DNA of 64,000 bases from Melastoma dodecandrum. Its lineage: Eukaryota > Streptophyta > Magnoliopsida > Myrtales > Melastomataceae. Positions 24,213 to 35,503 of this stretch are shown piece by piece (the first letter of the stretch is position 1; each line of letters starts with the position of its first letter). The notes below the pieces were generated by a model, which did not search any database, had not been told where the DNA came from, and saw only the letters and a list, made by a program, of their open reading frames with translations. The DNA lies in the NCBI GenBank assembly GCA_029817715.1, contig JARUPY010000602.1, positions 2,497,501-2,561,500 on the forward strand, written 5' to 3'. Position numbers and translations under genes: made by a program.

Positions 24213-24925
24213 AGATGTGGATGAGTGCAAAGAAAAGTTGGCCTGCCAGTGTTCGGAATGCAACTGCAAGAATAAATTGGGTAGCTATGAATGCAGATGC
24301 TGCGGCGGCTTGCTTTACATGCAGGAGCACCGCGTCTGCATTAGGACGTGAAATTTCTTCATTTGCTACTTTTGGTTGAAGGAAATGAGCTGACATGCTC
24401 CTCTTTGTGAAATGATTAGCCACTACTCACAGCATGAAATTATCCATAAAGAATCCAGAGCAAGTCCAGATTATAGGACTTATCCGGAGAACACTACTAA
24501 CTCCGGCCGCCGCTAACATGCATCCGATGAATTTCTGGTAAAGCAGTCCGCAATAGCTGGAGCTTTTCCTGGACCATCATATTGAGTTTGTCTGCTGCTG
24601 GAATAGTGGGATATGCAATTTATTTACATGTACAGAATCCGGGCATGTTTCCTTCGAATCGAGTATTTGTCTATGGTCCCAGTGAATCAACATATTATGT
24701 AGTGAGGTCTATCGGGTCACAATAGGGTGATCCATTGGAGATAGAAGGTTAAAGTGCGTAGAAGACTCTTATGCTACCGTCTACTGAAAATGCGTCCCTC
24801 TTCTTGCAGAGGTACCTGGATTCTGAGACACGGGCGATTATGGCGCAGTGCCACTGGATAATCAGGTCGAGATACCACCTCTTGGTTCCCGTATCAACCT
24901 ATGAGATCACTCAGGGGATAAGAAT
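24213..24925 (+). pseudogene. Vacuolar sorting receptor (VSR) 3' exons, decayed
   Basis: Three blocks follow the order of a VSR C-terminus. At 24213-24346, after a TTTCAG acceptor, the frame reads [20 protein letters not shown] then [17 protein letters not shown], the calcium-binding EGF-like repeat. At about 24545-24630 it reads NSWSFSWTIILSLSAAGIVG, the membrane segment. At about 24807-24920, after a TTGCAG acceptor, RYLDSETRAIMAQ begins the cytosolic tail. The sorting motif YMPL is lost: the sequence fits a 4-base deletion right after the MAQ codons, after which the correct frame continues as PLDNQVEIP. The luminal PA domain and earlier exons are absent, so this is a truncated pseudogene copy. 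Confidence 0.75.
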
Positions 24926-25493
24926 TATGTGTAGCCTTGTATGCACATGTTCATACCCATGTAGAGTGGTCTATGGCTTTGCACCAGCTTCAGAGCTCAT
25001 GTGCAGCATTCTTTGAACCTGTCTGAAATAGGCTTCTTAGGTGGGTAATGTCAAGTTTTTAGTCAGTGGATGTAGGCATGAGCATATCTTACTCATGCCA
25101 GGTCTCAGCAGTAGAGAACTGAACAGAACATGGCCTCTGGTCTTGTTACTACTACTTTTGACAGATACAGGTCCGTGAATAAGATAATAGTAGTCTTTCG
25201 ACTAGTAGAGGAATCCCTTTACATTAGTATGGTCCTTAGGGCCTTCGACTAATACTATAAGACCTTAAAAGTTCATGAAAAGCGGACCTCAAAAAATGGA
25301 CTGGATGCTGCCTCGCAACAGTGTTTGCCACGGGGAGCCTTAGTGCATGGCGCGGGTTGAAAACCTTTGCTCTGGCTGCATAGAATTCCCTTTGGCATGC
25401 ACCAAACAACTGGGCGTCAGTTCGGTAATGGTAAACCCCGTTGAACAGAGTTCTCAAAAACATCATTGGGCATCCTTTGTTCTACTTGTCGCC
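24926..25493. other. Intergenic DNA
   Basis: Between the receptor pseudogene and the convergent minus-strand gene that ends at 25494. No gene seen; part is probably 3' untranslated region. Confidence 0.4.
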
Positions 25494-27909
25494 CTAATCA
25501 TCCCAGTCGTTCTCCCATCCGTCCTTGTTCGCACCTCTAGACGTAAGTCCATGTGCGGATATGTTCCCCGCGTGTCGTGCAGCCGGAGACTTCACAGCAT
25601 TCTCCTCGTCCCAATCGTCATCCCATCCCTCGTCCCAGCCAACCATTGACCCGACATTAGTCACTCCCTGGGCTTCCTCTTGCGACACCATTTCCAGTTG
25701 CTGATATCTCACCTCACCTTGAGTCTTCCGACATTTCCAACAAGCGAAAAATCCAGCAAGGACTGCTACCATAAAGATTGATAAATACGCACCATTGATT
25801 GGTGTCAAGAGCTTGTCAAATGTAGGGAGATATGTGAAATAATTTATCTCAGGATGGACGAGGGGCCCTACAAGAAGCGTGCAATCACCGTGCCCCGCAC
25901 TTAATACCAACTTGATACTTTCGCCAGGAACAGAAGATACATTGATCTAAGGAGATTACCAAGAGATTTAGAATGCTGTAGTGGAATGCAAAATCTCACA
26001 AGAAGGGCTTAACAAGGGAAAATCATGTTACCTTCACAGATTCGTGTTTGCGTACTTCAGTTTCGTTCTTCCCATTTGCTAATAAGAAATTGTGGTTTAC
26101 CTTCAGATCAGCGTCTCCCGTGTTCTCAACTAACAGCTGGAGATTGTTATTCTCTGCATCAACATAAAACTGAACTCAAACTCAACTTCATGGCAGTCCA
26201 TTCGGCAAACGACAAAATTCTCACAGCAATATGGACCAATTGACCACTTTCCCCCCACTTTTCAGAGAGGCGATAAAAATGTACCAATCTATGATTTATC
26301 TTCTACGGAAATTTTTATTTAGGCACAAATTGTAAACGGTAATCCAATATAACTCTGGTCATTTTCTTCACTAACTGCTCAGGATTCAATCAGAAATATT
26401 GTGAAGTTATTTTACCAGTGAAAAATTGAATAATTCCTTAAAGTAAACAACATGGTTGCTATTGATCTCCAAGTCATTGTTAGAGACTGAATCTATGAGA
26501 GGATGTGTAAGAAACTGCAACAAAGATAAAAGTTGAACACAAGAGAAGATGGACAAGCAAGACCGAATGAAAATTTTGGCTGGAAAAAAATCCTTGGCAC
26601 ATAGAAAATGTCAACAATAATCAATTTAGTTTATGCTGACAAAAGATCAAGGGACCTTGACAGTATTCCACATGACCGGATAACAAAGACACATAATCTG
26701 CCTAGCAATGAAGTAGCTCTCGAGCATACAAGCTTCGAATACAAGGAGATGGTATGCTCGGTGAGCATCAGCCAATGTGACACAGCTTCAGCAAAAAAAA
26801 AAAAAAAGGAGTCCCATACGAGGTAAATATACCAACTGCGTGCATCACATGAACGCAAATCTTCTAATATGACACTGGTAACCTTTTCATAAAATGTCCT
26901 TCATTCATGTTCTTAATGTTGAAGCATTCAATGGCCTCCTCAACCCAAGAAAACAATTGAAGGAGAGGATTAATCGAGTCATTACCAGAAGCAAAACCCA
27001 CAATGCAGGCGGATAAGGACCCCTGGTCTGTACAGTTTCTAGGATTCGCAAAACAAGTACCCTTGTTTCCAATTGCCTTGCTAGCTTTCTCCTCGTTTTT
27101 CTTAGTCTCACCCTTACTGCTTACCTTTTGTTTTCCATCCGGATGATTCATGGATGCAGAAACATCTGGACTCTTATGATCTGAACCCGTCGGGGTATCT
27201 AGTATCTTAGATTTCTTGGCCTGATCCTTGCTCAGATTGCTTGGAAGCTGACTAACAAGAGGATTCAACTTTGGAGAGACCTAATTAACACCAAATTAAA
27301 CGTCAGCAGATTCGTTGACAAAAAATCCCACGCCACGACATGTCACTATCTAACATATCCCATCTCAACTCCAGAACATCTAATTTAACATGATAATATT
27401 GTCAACATCCCTCAGTTGACTGCATGACTTACCAACAAATTAGACTACCAAAACACACGGACAAATATTAGCTCTGCCACGGCAGAGACTCAGAAACTCA
27501 CAGCAGACGACAGAAACTCGCATCAAACTTCAGGATCGCAACAATGGCAGCCTCGATGCGAGCGAGTGGGCAGCTACATAAGGATGACCGGACCGGACTG
27601 GCTGATCGAGAGATCAAAATGCTCAAAACCGGGTCCCGTATTAAATTACCGGCATACATAAGGTTCCATCAACGACGACGTCAAATCCAATTTTCACATC
27701 ACAAACAACAAGGTTCTATTCGATAACGAGGATTCCAAAGGGAGGGGGAGAATAATAGCGTTTCTCGAGCTCGCCTTCCCGGTGGTGTTGGAAGAATCCT
27801 CCGCCAACGGCGCCGAATTCTTGACGACTAGGATCGACCTGGAAGAAGCAGCGGAGGAAATCAAGGACACCGCTATGAGTAGCGCCAGGGCTCCTCCATC
27901 TCCGCCCAT
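25494..27909 (-). CDS. Type I single-pass membrane protein, DUF7356 type
   Basis: Four exons on the minus strand: 27909 to about 27703, 27280-26986, 26153-26032 and 25946-25494, about 358 residues. Exon 1 opens with a signal peptide (MGGDGGALALLIAVSLISSA). Exon 2 is a lysine/serine-rich low-complexity stretch ending in CTDQGSLSACIVGFAS. Exons 3 and 4 give ENNNLQLLVENTGDADLK and VPGESIKLVLSAGHGDC, the lumenal domain I associate with DUF7356. One membrane helix (YLSIFMVAVLAGFFACW) precedes an acidic tail with repeated tryptophan motifs (GWDEGWDDDWDEE, DGWENDWDD), typical of the family. Function is unknown. The exon 1 donor (TTT/GTGATG) fits the frame but is weak, so that boundary is uncertain. 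Confidence 0.8.
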
Positions 27910-28500
27910 CCTCCGCCCCCCTTCCCCCCCGCGGCCACGTCACAAAGTACAAATAGCCACCACTTGCTGCTACCGGGTCCAAATCATTGATGGGCCCAAT
28001 TAAGCGGCCATTCGACCATTGGGCCCATTACCACTACTAGTTACTCCCTTCTCCTTTTATATCATGGTTTTGTTAACGGGCCGGGCATCCGTTGAGATAT
28101 ATAAATATTAAAACTTTAATGATTAATTAATTTTTTAATTTAAAATACAACTTATAAAATATATTAAATGTAAAAAAGTATAACTTACTGAATGTTAAAT
28201 CTATAAATTTAAAACATTTAACGAGTATTCTAGAGGGACAAAATCCTTATTTCATTTATCACACAATATACAAAATCATTGTTAAAATTTAAAATTCATA
28301 ATTAATGCTCGGAAATCCACATCTTGTCTGAAGCCCTTTTGCCTTTTTGATCTTCCCTTGCCGTGCAGCCAAGTCCACATCATGAATATCATTTACTAAC
28401 TTACTTTTGAAATCTTATTTGAATTATTTAAAAAGAATGAATTTGAAAGCAAGTATGAGAGTGGTTATTTATTTCATCCCTTGTTTCCTCCTTTTCTTGC
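27910..28500. other. Intergenic DNA between divergent genes
   Basis: Promoter side of both the minus-strand gene at 27909 and the small plus-strand ORF at 28501. AT-rich in the middle. No other feature recognised. Confidence 0.4.
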
Positions 28501-28890
28501 ATGATGGAGCTGTCCGAACGTTTTGCCAGCCGCGCCGACCTCGCCGACTACGACAACCACAGCCAGCTCTTGGACCAATTCGAGCGCGTCTCCCTTGAGG
28601 CGCACCTCAACCGGGCCATCCTCCTGGGTCGAAGCCTGTCCCACTCATGCTTGACTCAATTGCCACCAACCCGAGACGCGGAGCCACGTTCTGGAAGCAG
28701 GTTGTCCGGGATTCGCTGGGCGGTCAAGAAGTTGCTGTCGCCGATATTCGGCAGAAAGAGCGGCGCCCGTGCTGTCGGTGCGGATTCGCCCAATCCAGTG
28801 CCGGGCAGGCCTTCGTACTCAGATTCACGCATGCCGATTCTGGCTCGGCGTTCATACTCCCAGGCCTTCAGCCGATCAATGTGGGCCTAG
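28501..28890 (+). CDS. Small basic hypothetical protein
   Basis: A 129-residue frame starting MMELSERFASRADLADYDNH. The first half is polar and probably helical (LLDQFERVSLEAHLNRAILL). The second has RWAVKKLLSPIFGRKSG and then a serine/arginine-rich end (RRSYSQAFSRSMWA). The GC content is higher than the flanks, and the frame is clean from an ATG. I do not recognise the family with certainty; short plant proteins with an LSPIFGRK-type basic block exist. No signal peptide or membrane segment. It could be a single-exon gene or part of a longer one. Confidence 0.5.
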   Translation: MMELSERFASRADLADYDNHSQLLDQFERVSLEAHLNRAILLGRSLSHSCLTQLPPTRDAEPRSGSRLSGIRWAVKKLLSPIFGRKSGARAVGADSPNPVPGRPSYSDSRMPILARRSYSQAFSRSMWA

Positions 28891-29157
28891 TTCGGTTCCG
28901 CGGATGGCCGTGATGCAGTGCCAATGTTCATAATTCTCCATGTATTACGAGATGGATTCGAATCCGGATCCACTGTTGTATTAAAAGAAGAGAATGCCCG
29001 CACTTGCACTATTATCTACAAAACTAACATCATCCTCTCCTGCACTAATCATCTGAAAGGGATGCGTAGTCTATAATCATGTCGCTAATTACAACCGAAT
29101 GTCCAGAAGAAAAATGGAGAATTGGCTGTGGCCATTGATGGTCAAAAGCCTTCGACA

Positions 29158-31052
29158 CTAGCCCTCCGAGCGGCCAGCCCCATAGCGGATAGCTTTACGG
29201 CTGTCGGTACGGCTTAATTCGTTGAACGATAGTGTCGAGGAATATACACGAGGAACTGACGTTGCTAAACTGGGCAACATTATGGGAGTGGTGAGCGATG
29301 ATGTAGGTGGTCCCCTGGGGGTGGGTGAGGAGGAGAAGCCTGGCCACAGCGGTGGGGTTACTATTCCATTCAGACTAGGGGATCTCAACATGTGCTTTCC
29401 AGCGATGGCGGCAGGTTCCTGAAGAGGGAACAGGCGGGGGTGTTTCATGTCTTGTATGACTTTGAGGAGATCGACTACGGTCCGCATCGTGGGCCTCTCA
29501 GACGGCTCTTTCTGGAGGCACTTCTGGGCTATCTCGGCCACAGTTCGAGCCGCTTTGCTTGGGAACCTGCCTTTGAGCTGGGGATCCATGATCAAGGAAA
29601 GCCGGCAATCATCTGTTAGGAATGGGCGACTCCATTTGACCAGGTTCCTCTCTTCCTTGGGGTAACGGTTATCGAGATTCTTCCTACCGGTCAGCAGCTC
29701 TAGAAGAACAATGCCGAAGCTCCATACATTGCTCTTAGGAGTCAGTAATCCCCTCTCCAGCGTCTCAATGGAGAGATTCGCTGTTGCCTGAGGCACATCA
29801 CCGAGCAGAAGTCAGCACCAATACCTCAGAGACAATTGCATCATGCAACGCAAGAAGAGACTTACAACTGAGCCGTTCGATGTCTCTGGCTCGGGGATGT
29901 GGCCGATACACCCATACCCGGATAACTTAGCACTAAAATCCTTGTCGATCTGTATGTTCGCTGTCGAGAATTCATTGAACATTGCCTGCCAGACAGAATT
30001 TCATTTGATCAGGCCAGATGAAATTTACTCCCCACTCATTTCGATGATCATGAAAAATGGCACAGATTTTTGCACCTGGAATGGTCCATCTTCGTGCAAG
30101 AAGGTAAGACCCCGAGCTGCGCAATAAGCAACCTTCATTCTCATGTTCCAGTCCATGAGAGGACCGTCGGATCTTCCATGTAAAAGCCTGTCGAGGCTTC
30201 CGTGGTATAGCCTCTCGTATACTAAGGCCCTAAGCTCCGAACCTTCACGAGCATGATATCCCAGAAGCTTGCACAGATTCTGGTGTTGCAATGTCGCAAG
30301 GGTGTTGGCATCGTTCACAAATTCTTTCAGCCCCTAAAATTAGGCGACGAAAGTTTGTCGAGTCATGTCAAAAGTTCACAGATTCACGAAGAAACAGAGA
30401 AATCATGAGAAGCTGGAAGTACCTGCAGGGACGAATTTAGGCGAGTGACGGTGGCGTCAAACTTCCTTGAACCCGTGCTTTCATCCCCGAAAGAGGCTCT
30501 GTACATAACAGAAGACAAACCCTCCGACAGGCACCGATCGGGGGAGAAATTATGGCAAGCTGCGGAAATTTCTTCAAAAGAGAAGTTCCTCAGTGTCCCC
30601 GAAACAGGCAAAGGCAAAGGTCCAGAGGCATATAACCGCCCGCTTCCACCACTGGGCACAGTTTTGAAGCTACTCGAACATTTCAACACGGAACCACTCT
30701 GAGGAGATGGTAACGGAAGTGGTTGTGGGCTTGGAGATCTCTGTTCTCTCGTAGGACGGAACCTTGAATCTTCGTAATCACCGATCTCAGTAGACGAGAG
30801 AACGTCCGGCTCCACTACATCAAGGGTCGAAGGGGCGGATAGTACCCGCAACCTATTGTTCGCCGCCCCATTCTCCGGTTGAACAGGTTTCACCCTAGTC
30901 TTAAAACTCGGGGGAGCAGACTGTAGCGACCGCGTGAGGACTTGAGGCTCGGGTAGTGTCATCGGCTCTTGTTCCTTGAAGCTCTGGTACTTGGCATAAT
31001 TAGGCTGCTCCAATCTCTTCTTCTTGCTTTTCAACACCGTAAAACACCCCAT
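29158..31052 (-). CDS. Receptor-like cytoplasmic kinase, probable pseudokinase
   Basis: Four exons, all phase 0, on the minus strand: 31052-30423, 30333-30076, 29985-29866 and 29787-29158 (545 residues). It begins MGCFTVLKSKKK, a myristoylation (G2) and palmitoylation (C3) signal for the plasma membrane. About 165 proline/serine-rich residues follow, then the kinase-like domain from LRNFSFEEISAACHNFSPDR. Key motifs are degenerate. The glycine loop reads SEGLSSVMY, the VAIK lysine block reads FDATVTRL, the HRD loop reads FNEFSTANIQID, and DFG is SGYG. The C-lobe is well kept (SNVWSFGIVLLELLTGRKNL, SERPTMRTVV). Related plant RLCKs with the same N-terminus share these changes in my memory, so it is likely a conserved scaffold rather than a decayed gene. 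Confidence 0.88.
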
Positions 31053-32093
31053 CTCTCCGTTCTCGGTGCTCCCTCTCGCAACCCCGTCTCTCCCAATATC
31101 CCTGCAGCACAACACAAATGTATTCGTAATCACCCAATGCCACAGCAGAAACAAATCCGAACAAGTCGAGCAACATCCCATCAACAGATCATCAGATTCA
31201 ACGGCAAAACCACCAACATAAGAACAATACCCAAAATCAGCACCACAGCAGGACAAACTCGAGCCTCGATTCGGCCGATGATCGACTCAAAATCAGCATC
31301 TAATCCTAAAATCCACCGGCACAGATCTACCAACATACCCACATAGCACAAAGGCTCATCTCGAGGACCCAAAGGTTTTCCGTCTTTCGGCAAATACTAA
31401 TCCACCCGACAACAAAAATCCTCAGCCTTTCATGAAGCTCTTACATGAATCCTTCCGGACAACATATAAAAAGGCATGGCATGCCCCTCTCTTTCTCACA
31501 CAGACAAAGCAAACAGATAGGAAGGGGAGGTAAAACCAACCTGAAATTTCCCAAAAGACTTGACGGCAATACAACGAGGAGTTCAAGAGACGTGGGCAAG
31601 GGTTGAATGGGCGGATTAGTGAATCCCGGGTCAAAATTCGGAAAAGAGGGAGGAAAAAAGTAAGGAGGAAGAAGAACGAACACAAACAGAGCAGAACTGG
31701 GCAGGATTGTTTTTTTTTTTTTTCTTTTTTAATTCTTTCCTTCTCCTATCTCACACACACTCCAAGTTTGAGGAATTTTGCCGTGGCAAGAACAAATTTT
31801 TTTACAAGAAAAACAAAACTTATTCAACAAAAAAAGAAAACAACCTTATGAACAGATTTGAATTCCACCAATAAATGAAGCAAGCGACCCCTAAAAACTC
31901 AACAAAAAGGGGGTGTTGGTTTTCTTTCCAGTTAGTTTATTCCTTTTTAACAAAGCTCAAATAAAGAAAAAAGCCTCCGACAGATGGCAAGTAGTCAAAC
32001 CCCAACCTACCCAACATTGAACCAAAAACTAAAAAAAATAAAACAAATTCAATGGTCGTCATAAATAAGAAGTAAAGATTGTTTTTTTTTTTT

Positions 32094-32110
32094 GGGGGGG
32101 GGGGGGGGGG
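32094..32110. repeat. Homopolymer tract, 17 G
   Basis: 17 G immediately after 12 T on the plus strand. Confidence 0.9.
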
Positions 32111-33965
32111 CGGAGGGATTTAAAAATCCAAGTGTTTGACCAATTTGACCACCACACCGCCAAGCCGTGGAAATTTCCAATTATCTAAATGCCCCGGACG
32201 GGATGACAAATCCCCACTCCCCCTTTAAAAAAAAAAAAAAATCACAACTACTTTTTTTTTTTAATTTCATTTTTTCCTTGGCTGGCTCACGTATTCCTTG
32301 CCGGTCAAACACAACCTTTTACCATCTGTCTTTGTTGTTGGGGGGGTGGGTTTACATTACGTAACGTTAAGTGCGATCCTGATTTAATAATGAGTAGGAA
32401 GGAGAGGAGAAGGCGATGATGATGGGTGGGCGGGGGGGGGGAGGTATTCTTTTCCTTTTTACTTTGACTCTGGATCCGTGTCGTAGAATTTGAGATAACG
32501 GGGAGGAAATGGACGGCCCCGATTCTCGATCCATAGGAGTTTTTTTTTTTTTTGGTGGTGGGGACCACTCTGGACTGAAAACCGACAGCCAGTCAAAGGT
32601 TGTTTTTTTTTGTCGCTTTTCGACCCAAAAAAGCGAACCGACCCACACGCGCTTCCCGAAGCTATCAAACTTAAAGGAAAGGAAAAGAAGTTGAAAAGGG
32701 AGCCCTAAATTTCAGTCCATATTAAATTCAGGGCATTTGATCTGGTTGAGAACTAGTGGCGCAAAAAAATGTAGGGAGGGATGGGCCTATTTCACCCCTT
32801 GATGGGCTTCAGAGATTGCCCATCTTTTATTGGGCCGAAACTGAACAGGCCCATCGACAAGTCCAGCGGGGGAGTAAAATAAGGTCATCGGGCTAGCTTG
32901 GTTTTATAGTGCCCCCCACGGATGGGGGAGGAGAACAGCTCCAATGTTGGGAAATATTTCAATCATAGCCACGTACTTAGTTAATCCTAGTCAGTTTGAG
33001 CAATAATTTTATGGTTCCAATATTATCTAACATAAAAATAATAATAATAATGTATCCGAGTAATTTGAACTTGTCAACCAAGAAATTCCGACAGGGCTAG
33101 ATAAAGAAAATTCAATCAGGGCAACCAAGTCTTCTTAATCACTTCTTGGATAAGCATTTTTATTTATTATTTTTTTTTACTATGAAAAAATGAGGCTTAG
33201 GGTTAGGAAGGACTTTGCAACTCATGACGTGTGAGTATTTCGGAATTACAAACAATCCCCTTTTAACGAAAACAAAATAATTCCATTCTAAACAGCTGAA
33301 ACGAAATAATTATTAAATTTCGAGATTTTATTCGTCGAAACGTAACAAAAATATAATTTTATATACAACTTGTCAGAGCATTGTAATATAATAATAATAA
33401 TACGTGCCACTTGTGTAATTTTTTTATTCGGAAACAACGTCTTTGTTTCTTTCCTATTTATTTATTTACCTCAATTATTGAAGGGAGGGCGAGTGACGTC
33501 ATGCCCATTACGTCGATGTTCGCGCGTCACACGCCCCCCTCCCCCCTTCCTCCAATCACATTATTATTTTGTTAAATTACTTCCATGGCCATTCATGTTT
33601 AAGCCGCTTGAAATTAAAAAAAAAAATTATTTAATAAATTTTTAAAAATTAATATTCTATTTCACGAAATATAACTTTTATCCAAGTTTGTAACTTTAGC
33701 TATTTATTGCGAGAAATAATCGCGTTGGCACGCGCTCTTCATAGAAGGGCCAAATTGCGAGTTTGACCAAAAATTTCCATTTCACCACCTCCAAACGCCC
33801 CCCAGCCCCCCAAACCTCTGGCAAATGGCAATTTTATTTAATATAAAATGGTGGTCCAACACGGAGTTACCTACTATTCCAACAAGCATTGTGTTCGTCC
33901 TCCAATTAGAATTTTATTTTATTTTATGCCTTACATTAGGCTAACCACAAAAATAACATCTAATA

Positions 33966-33992
33966 TGGTTATATATATATATATATATATAT
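33966..33992. repeat. AT dinucleotide microsatellite
   Basis: Uninterrupted TA/AT repeat of about 27 bp. Confidence 0.85.
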
Positions 33993-34048
33993 ATTTTCAT
34001 ATATTACAAAACCGGAAATCATTGATAGGGTTTACAACAAACCGAACC

Positions 34049-34111
34049 TTAAGGGGGTGTTTGGTTCCCTTATTTCATTCCGTTCATTCCAGGGAACCAA
34101 ACACGCCATTA
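34049..34111. mobile_element. 57-bp Tourist-like MITE remnant with TTA target duplication
   Basis: The inverted arms AGGGGGTGTTTGGTTCCCT and AGGGAACCAAACACGCCA are near complements around a short loop (34052-34108). TTA flanks both ends (34049-34051, 34109-34111), as expected for PIF/Harbinger-type MITEs. Confidence 0.6.
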
Positions 34112-34133
34112 GATTAATTGTCATTCATGCATC

Positions 34134-35503
34134 TCACTGGAAATCCATCATGAAACGCTGTAGCTCGCCAGAATCGGCGACCATATCCATGTAGCTGCCG
34201 TGGCGGCCGACTGACGCGTCTTCCCCGTGATCCGAAACTAGGTCAAAGCTTTCCCCGGGGTAGTCCTCATCGCGAGGCGCCGAGACTACGGAGTTCGCGT
34301 CAGGGTGGATCTCTTCGTTCCTTACCGGATCACCGATCTTGAAGCTGAGCAAGAAGGGAAGGTTGTCGTTCCCCAGGGCATCACCGTCCTGGAGGTTGAA
34401 GACGATTTCGGGCAATTCGAGGCGGCTATTGTCGGTGCAAGTATGACGGCCTTGGTAAATCGTACGGAACGTCACGGGATCTTCGGAGATCTTTTGGACT
34501 TGCTTCGTCGCCATGCATCCCTTATTGGCCTTGTGGGTGCATCTCAAATAATTCCTGCTCGCAAAATAATCAACATCACAAGATCGATTAACTGTATAGC
34601 TCCTTGTATTAAAACCAGGATCTTGTAATTAACAGGGAAGAGATTTAAGAATAAACCTGGGATGCGCGGCATTGTTGATGGACTTTTGCCAGTACTTCCG
34701 CCACTGATAATCATCAGCGCTCATCGTCGGGGAAAGTTTCTCCCACGTCTCGCCGTTGCACCTGCGAAAATTACCAGACCTACTGATAAACGTAGGATAA
34801 TCCGGCATAAAGATTTTTGTTTTCTCAATCCCAGCTCAAATTCACAGGAAAAGCTAGAAAAGATCAAGGTGAAAGGATGCAATATTGTTTTGATCCCTAT
34901 TAAGTCCTAAAAAACAACTACAAGTAGTAGTTAAAAAATAAATCTTCTCTAGATCCACGATCAGAGATAAATTAGAGATAATTAACACACTCTGCGATCA
35001 AATACATGTCATACTGAAAGCTACCACAAACAAACAAATTCTTCAGATCTGATAAATATAACCTCACGAGATTAAACTGAAACAAAAGCAAGTCATGATA
35101 GCATAGAAATGAAGAGGGAGCCGAGCATGGGTTTATTTTTTCTTAACCTCCTCTTGTAACAACCCCTCCGATCTCTTGGCGGGGCAAGAGAGCACCGGAC
35201 GCTGCCCTCCGATTCGTTGGAATTGTTCGTCTTACCTCTCTTCCTGGGACGGCCAACGTCGGCCAGAGAAACCTCTTCAACGACTTCAGGGCTCATGACA
35301 GAGAGGAGCCTGTCGAAGGATCTCACCAACTTCTCGAGCAGACCTTGCTCCCTTAACCCTAACCCGCCATCAAAGCCGACGGGGATGGATTCCCTAAGCT
35401 CCTTGGCGAAGCCTCGGCCTTGGATGAGCTCTCGCAGGAACTCCTCCCGGGACAAAGGCTCTTTGGAGGGCTCCGTCATGGGTTTGGATGAAGGTTTTCG
35501 CAT
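34134..35503 (-). CDS. Group III WRKY transcription factor with WRKYWQK heptapeptide
   Basis: Three exons on the minus strand, each junction in phase 2: 35503-35148, 34761-34657 and 34554-34134 (293 residues). The N-terminus has a leucine-rich helix (RELIQGRGFAKELRESI, then LLEKLVRSFDRLLSVMS) and a basic RPRKRGK stretch. RRGCYKRR precedes the WRKY domain. The DNA-contacting heptapeptide reads WRKYWQK where the family has WRKYGQK. The zinc finger is C-x7-C-x23-H-T-C (CTHKANKGC ... GRHTC), which defines group III. The tail is acidic (DEDYPGESFDL). Relatives such as WRKY70/54/53 act in salicylate defence and senescence. A glycine-to-tryptophan change in the beta strand that enters the major groove would be expected to alter W-box binding. 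Confidence 0.9.

Larger units (their letters stand above)
31053..34048. other. Intergenic DNA upstream of the RLCK gene
   Basis: Probably holds the RLCK 5' leader (to about 31550). Then low-complexity DNA: T/A runs, 12 T plus 17 G at 32082-32110, and an AT repeat at about 33966-33992. A perfect TGACGTCA lies at 33494-33501. No protein-coding gene recognised. Confidence 0.45.
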
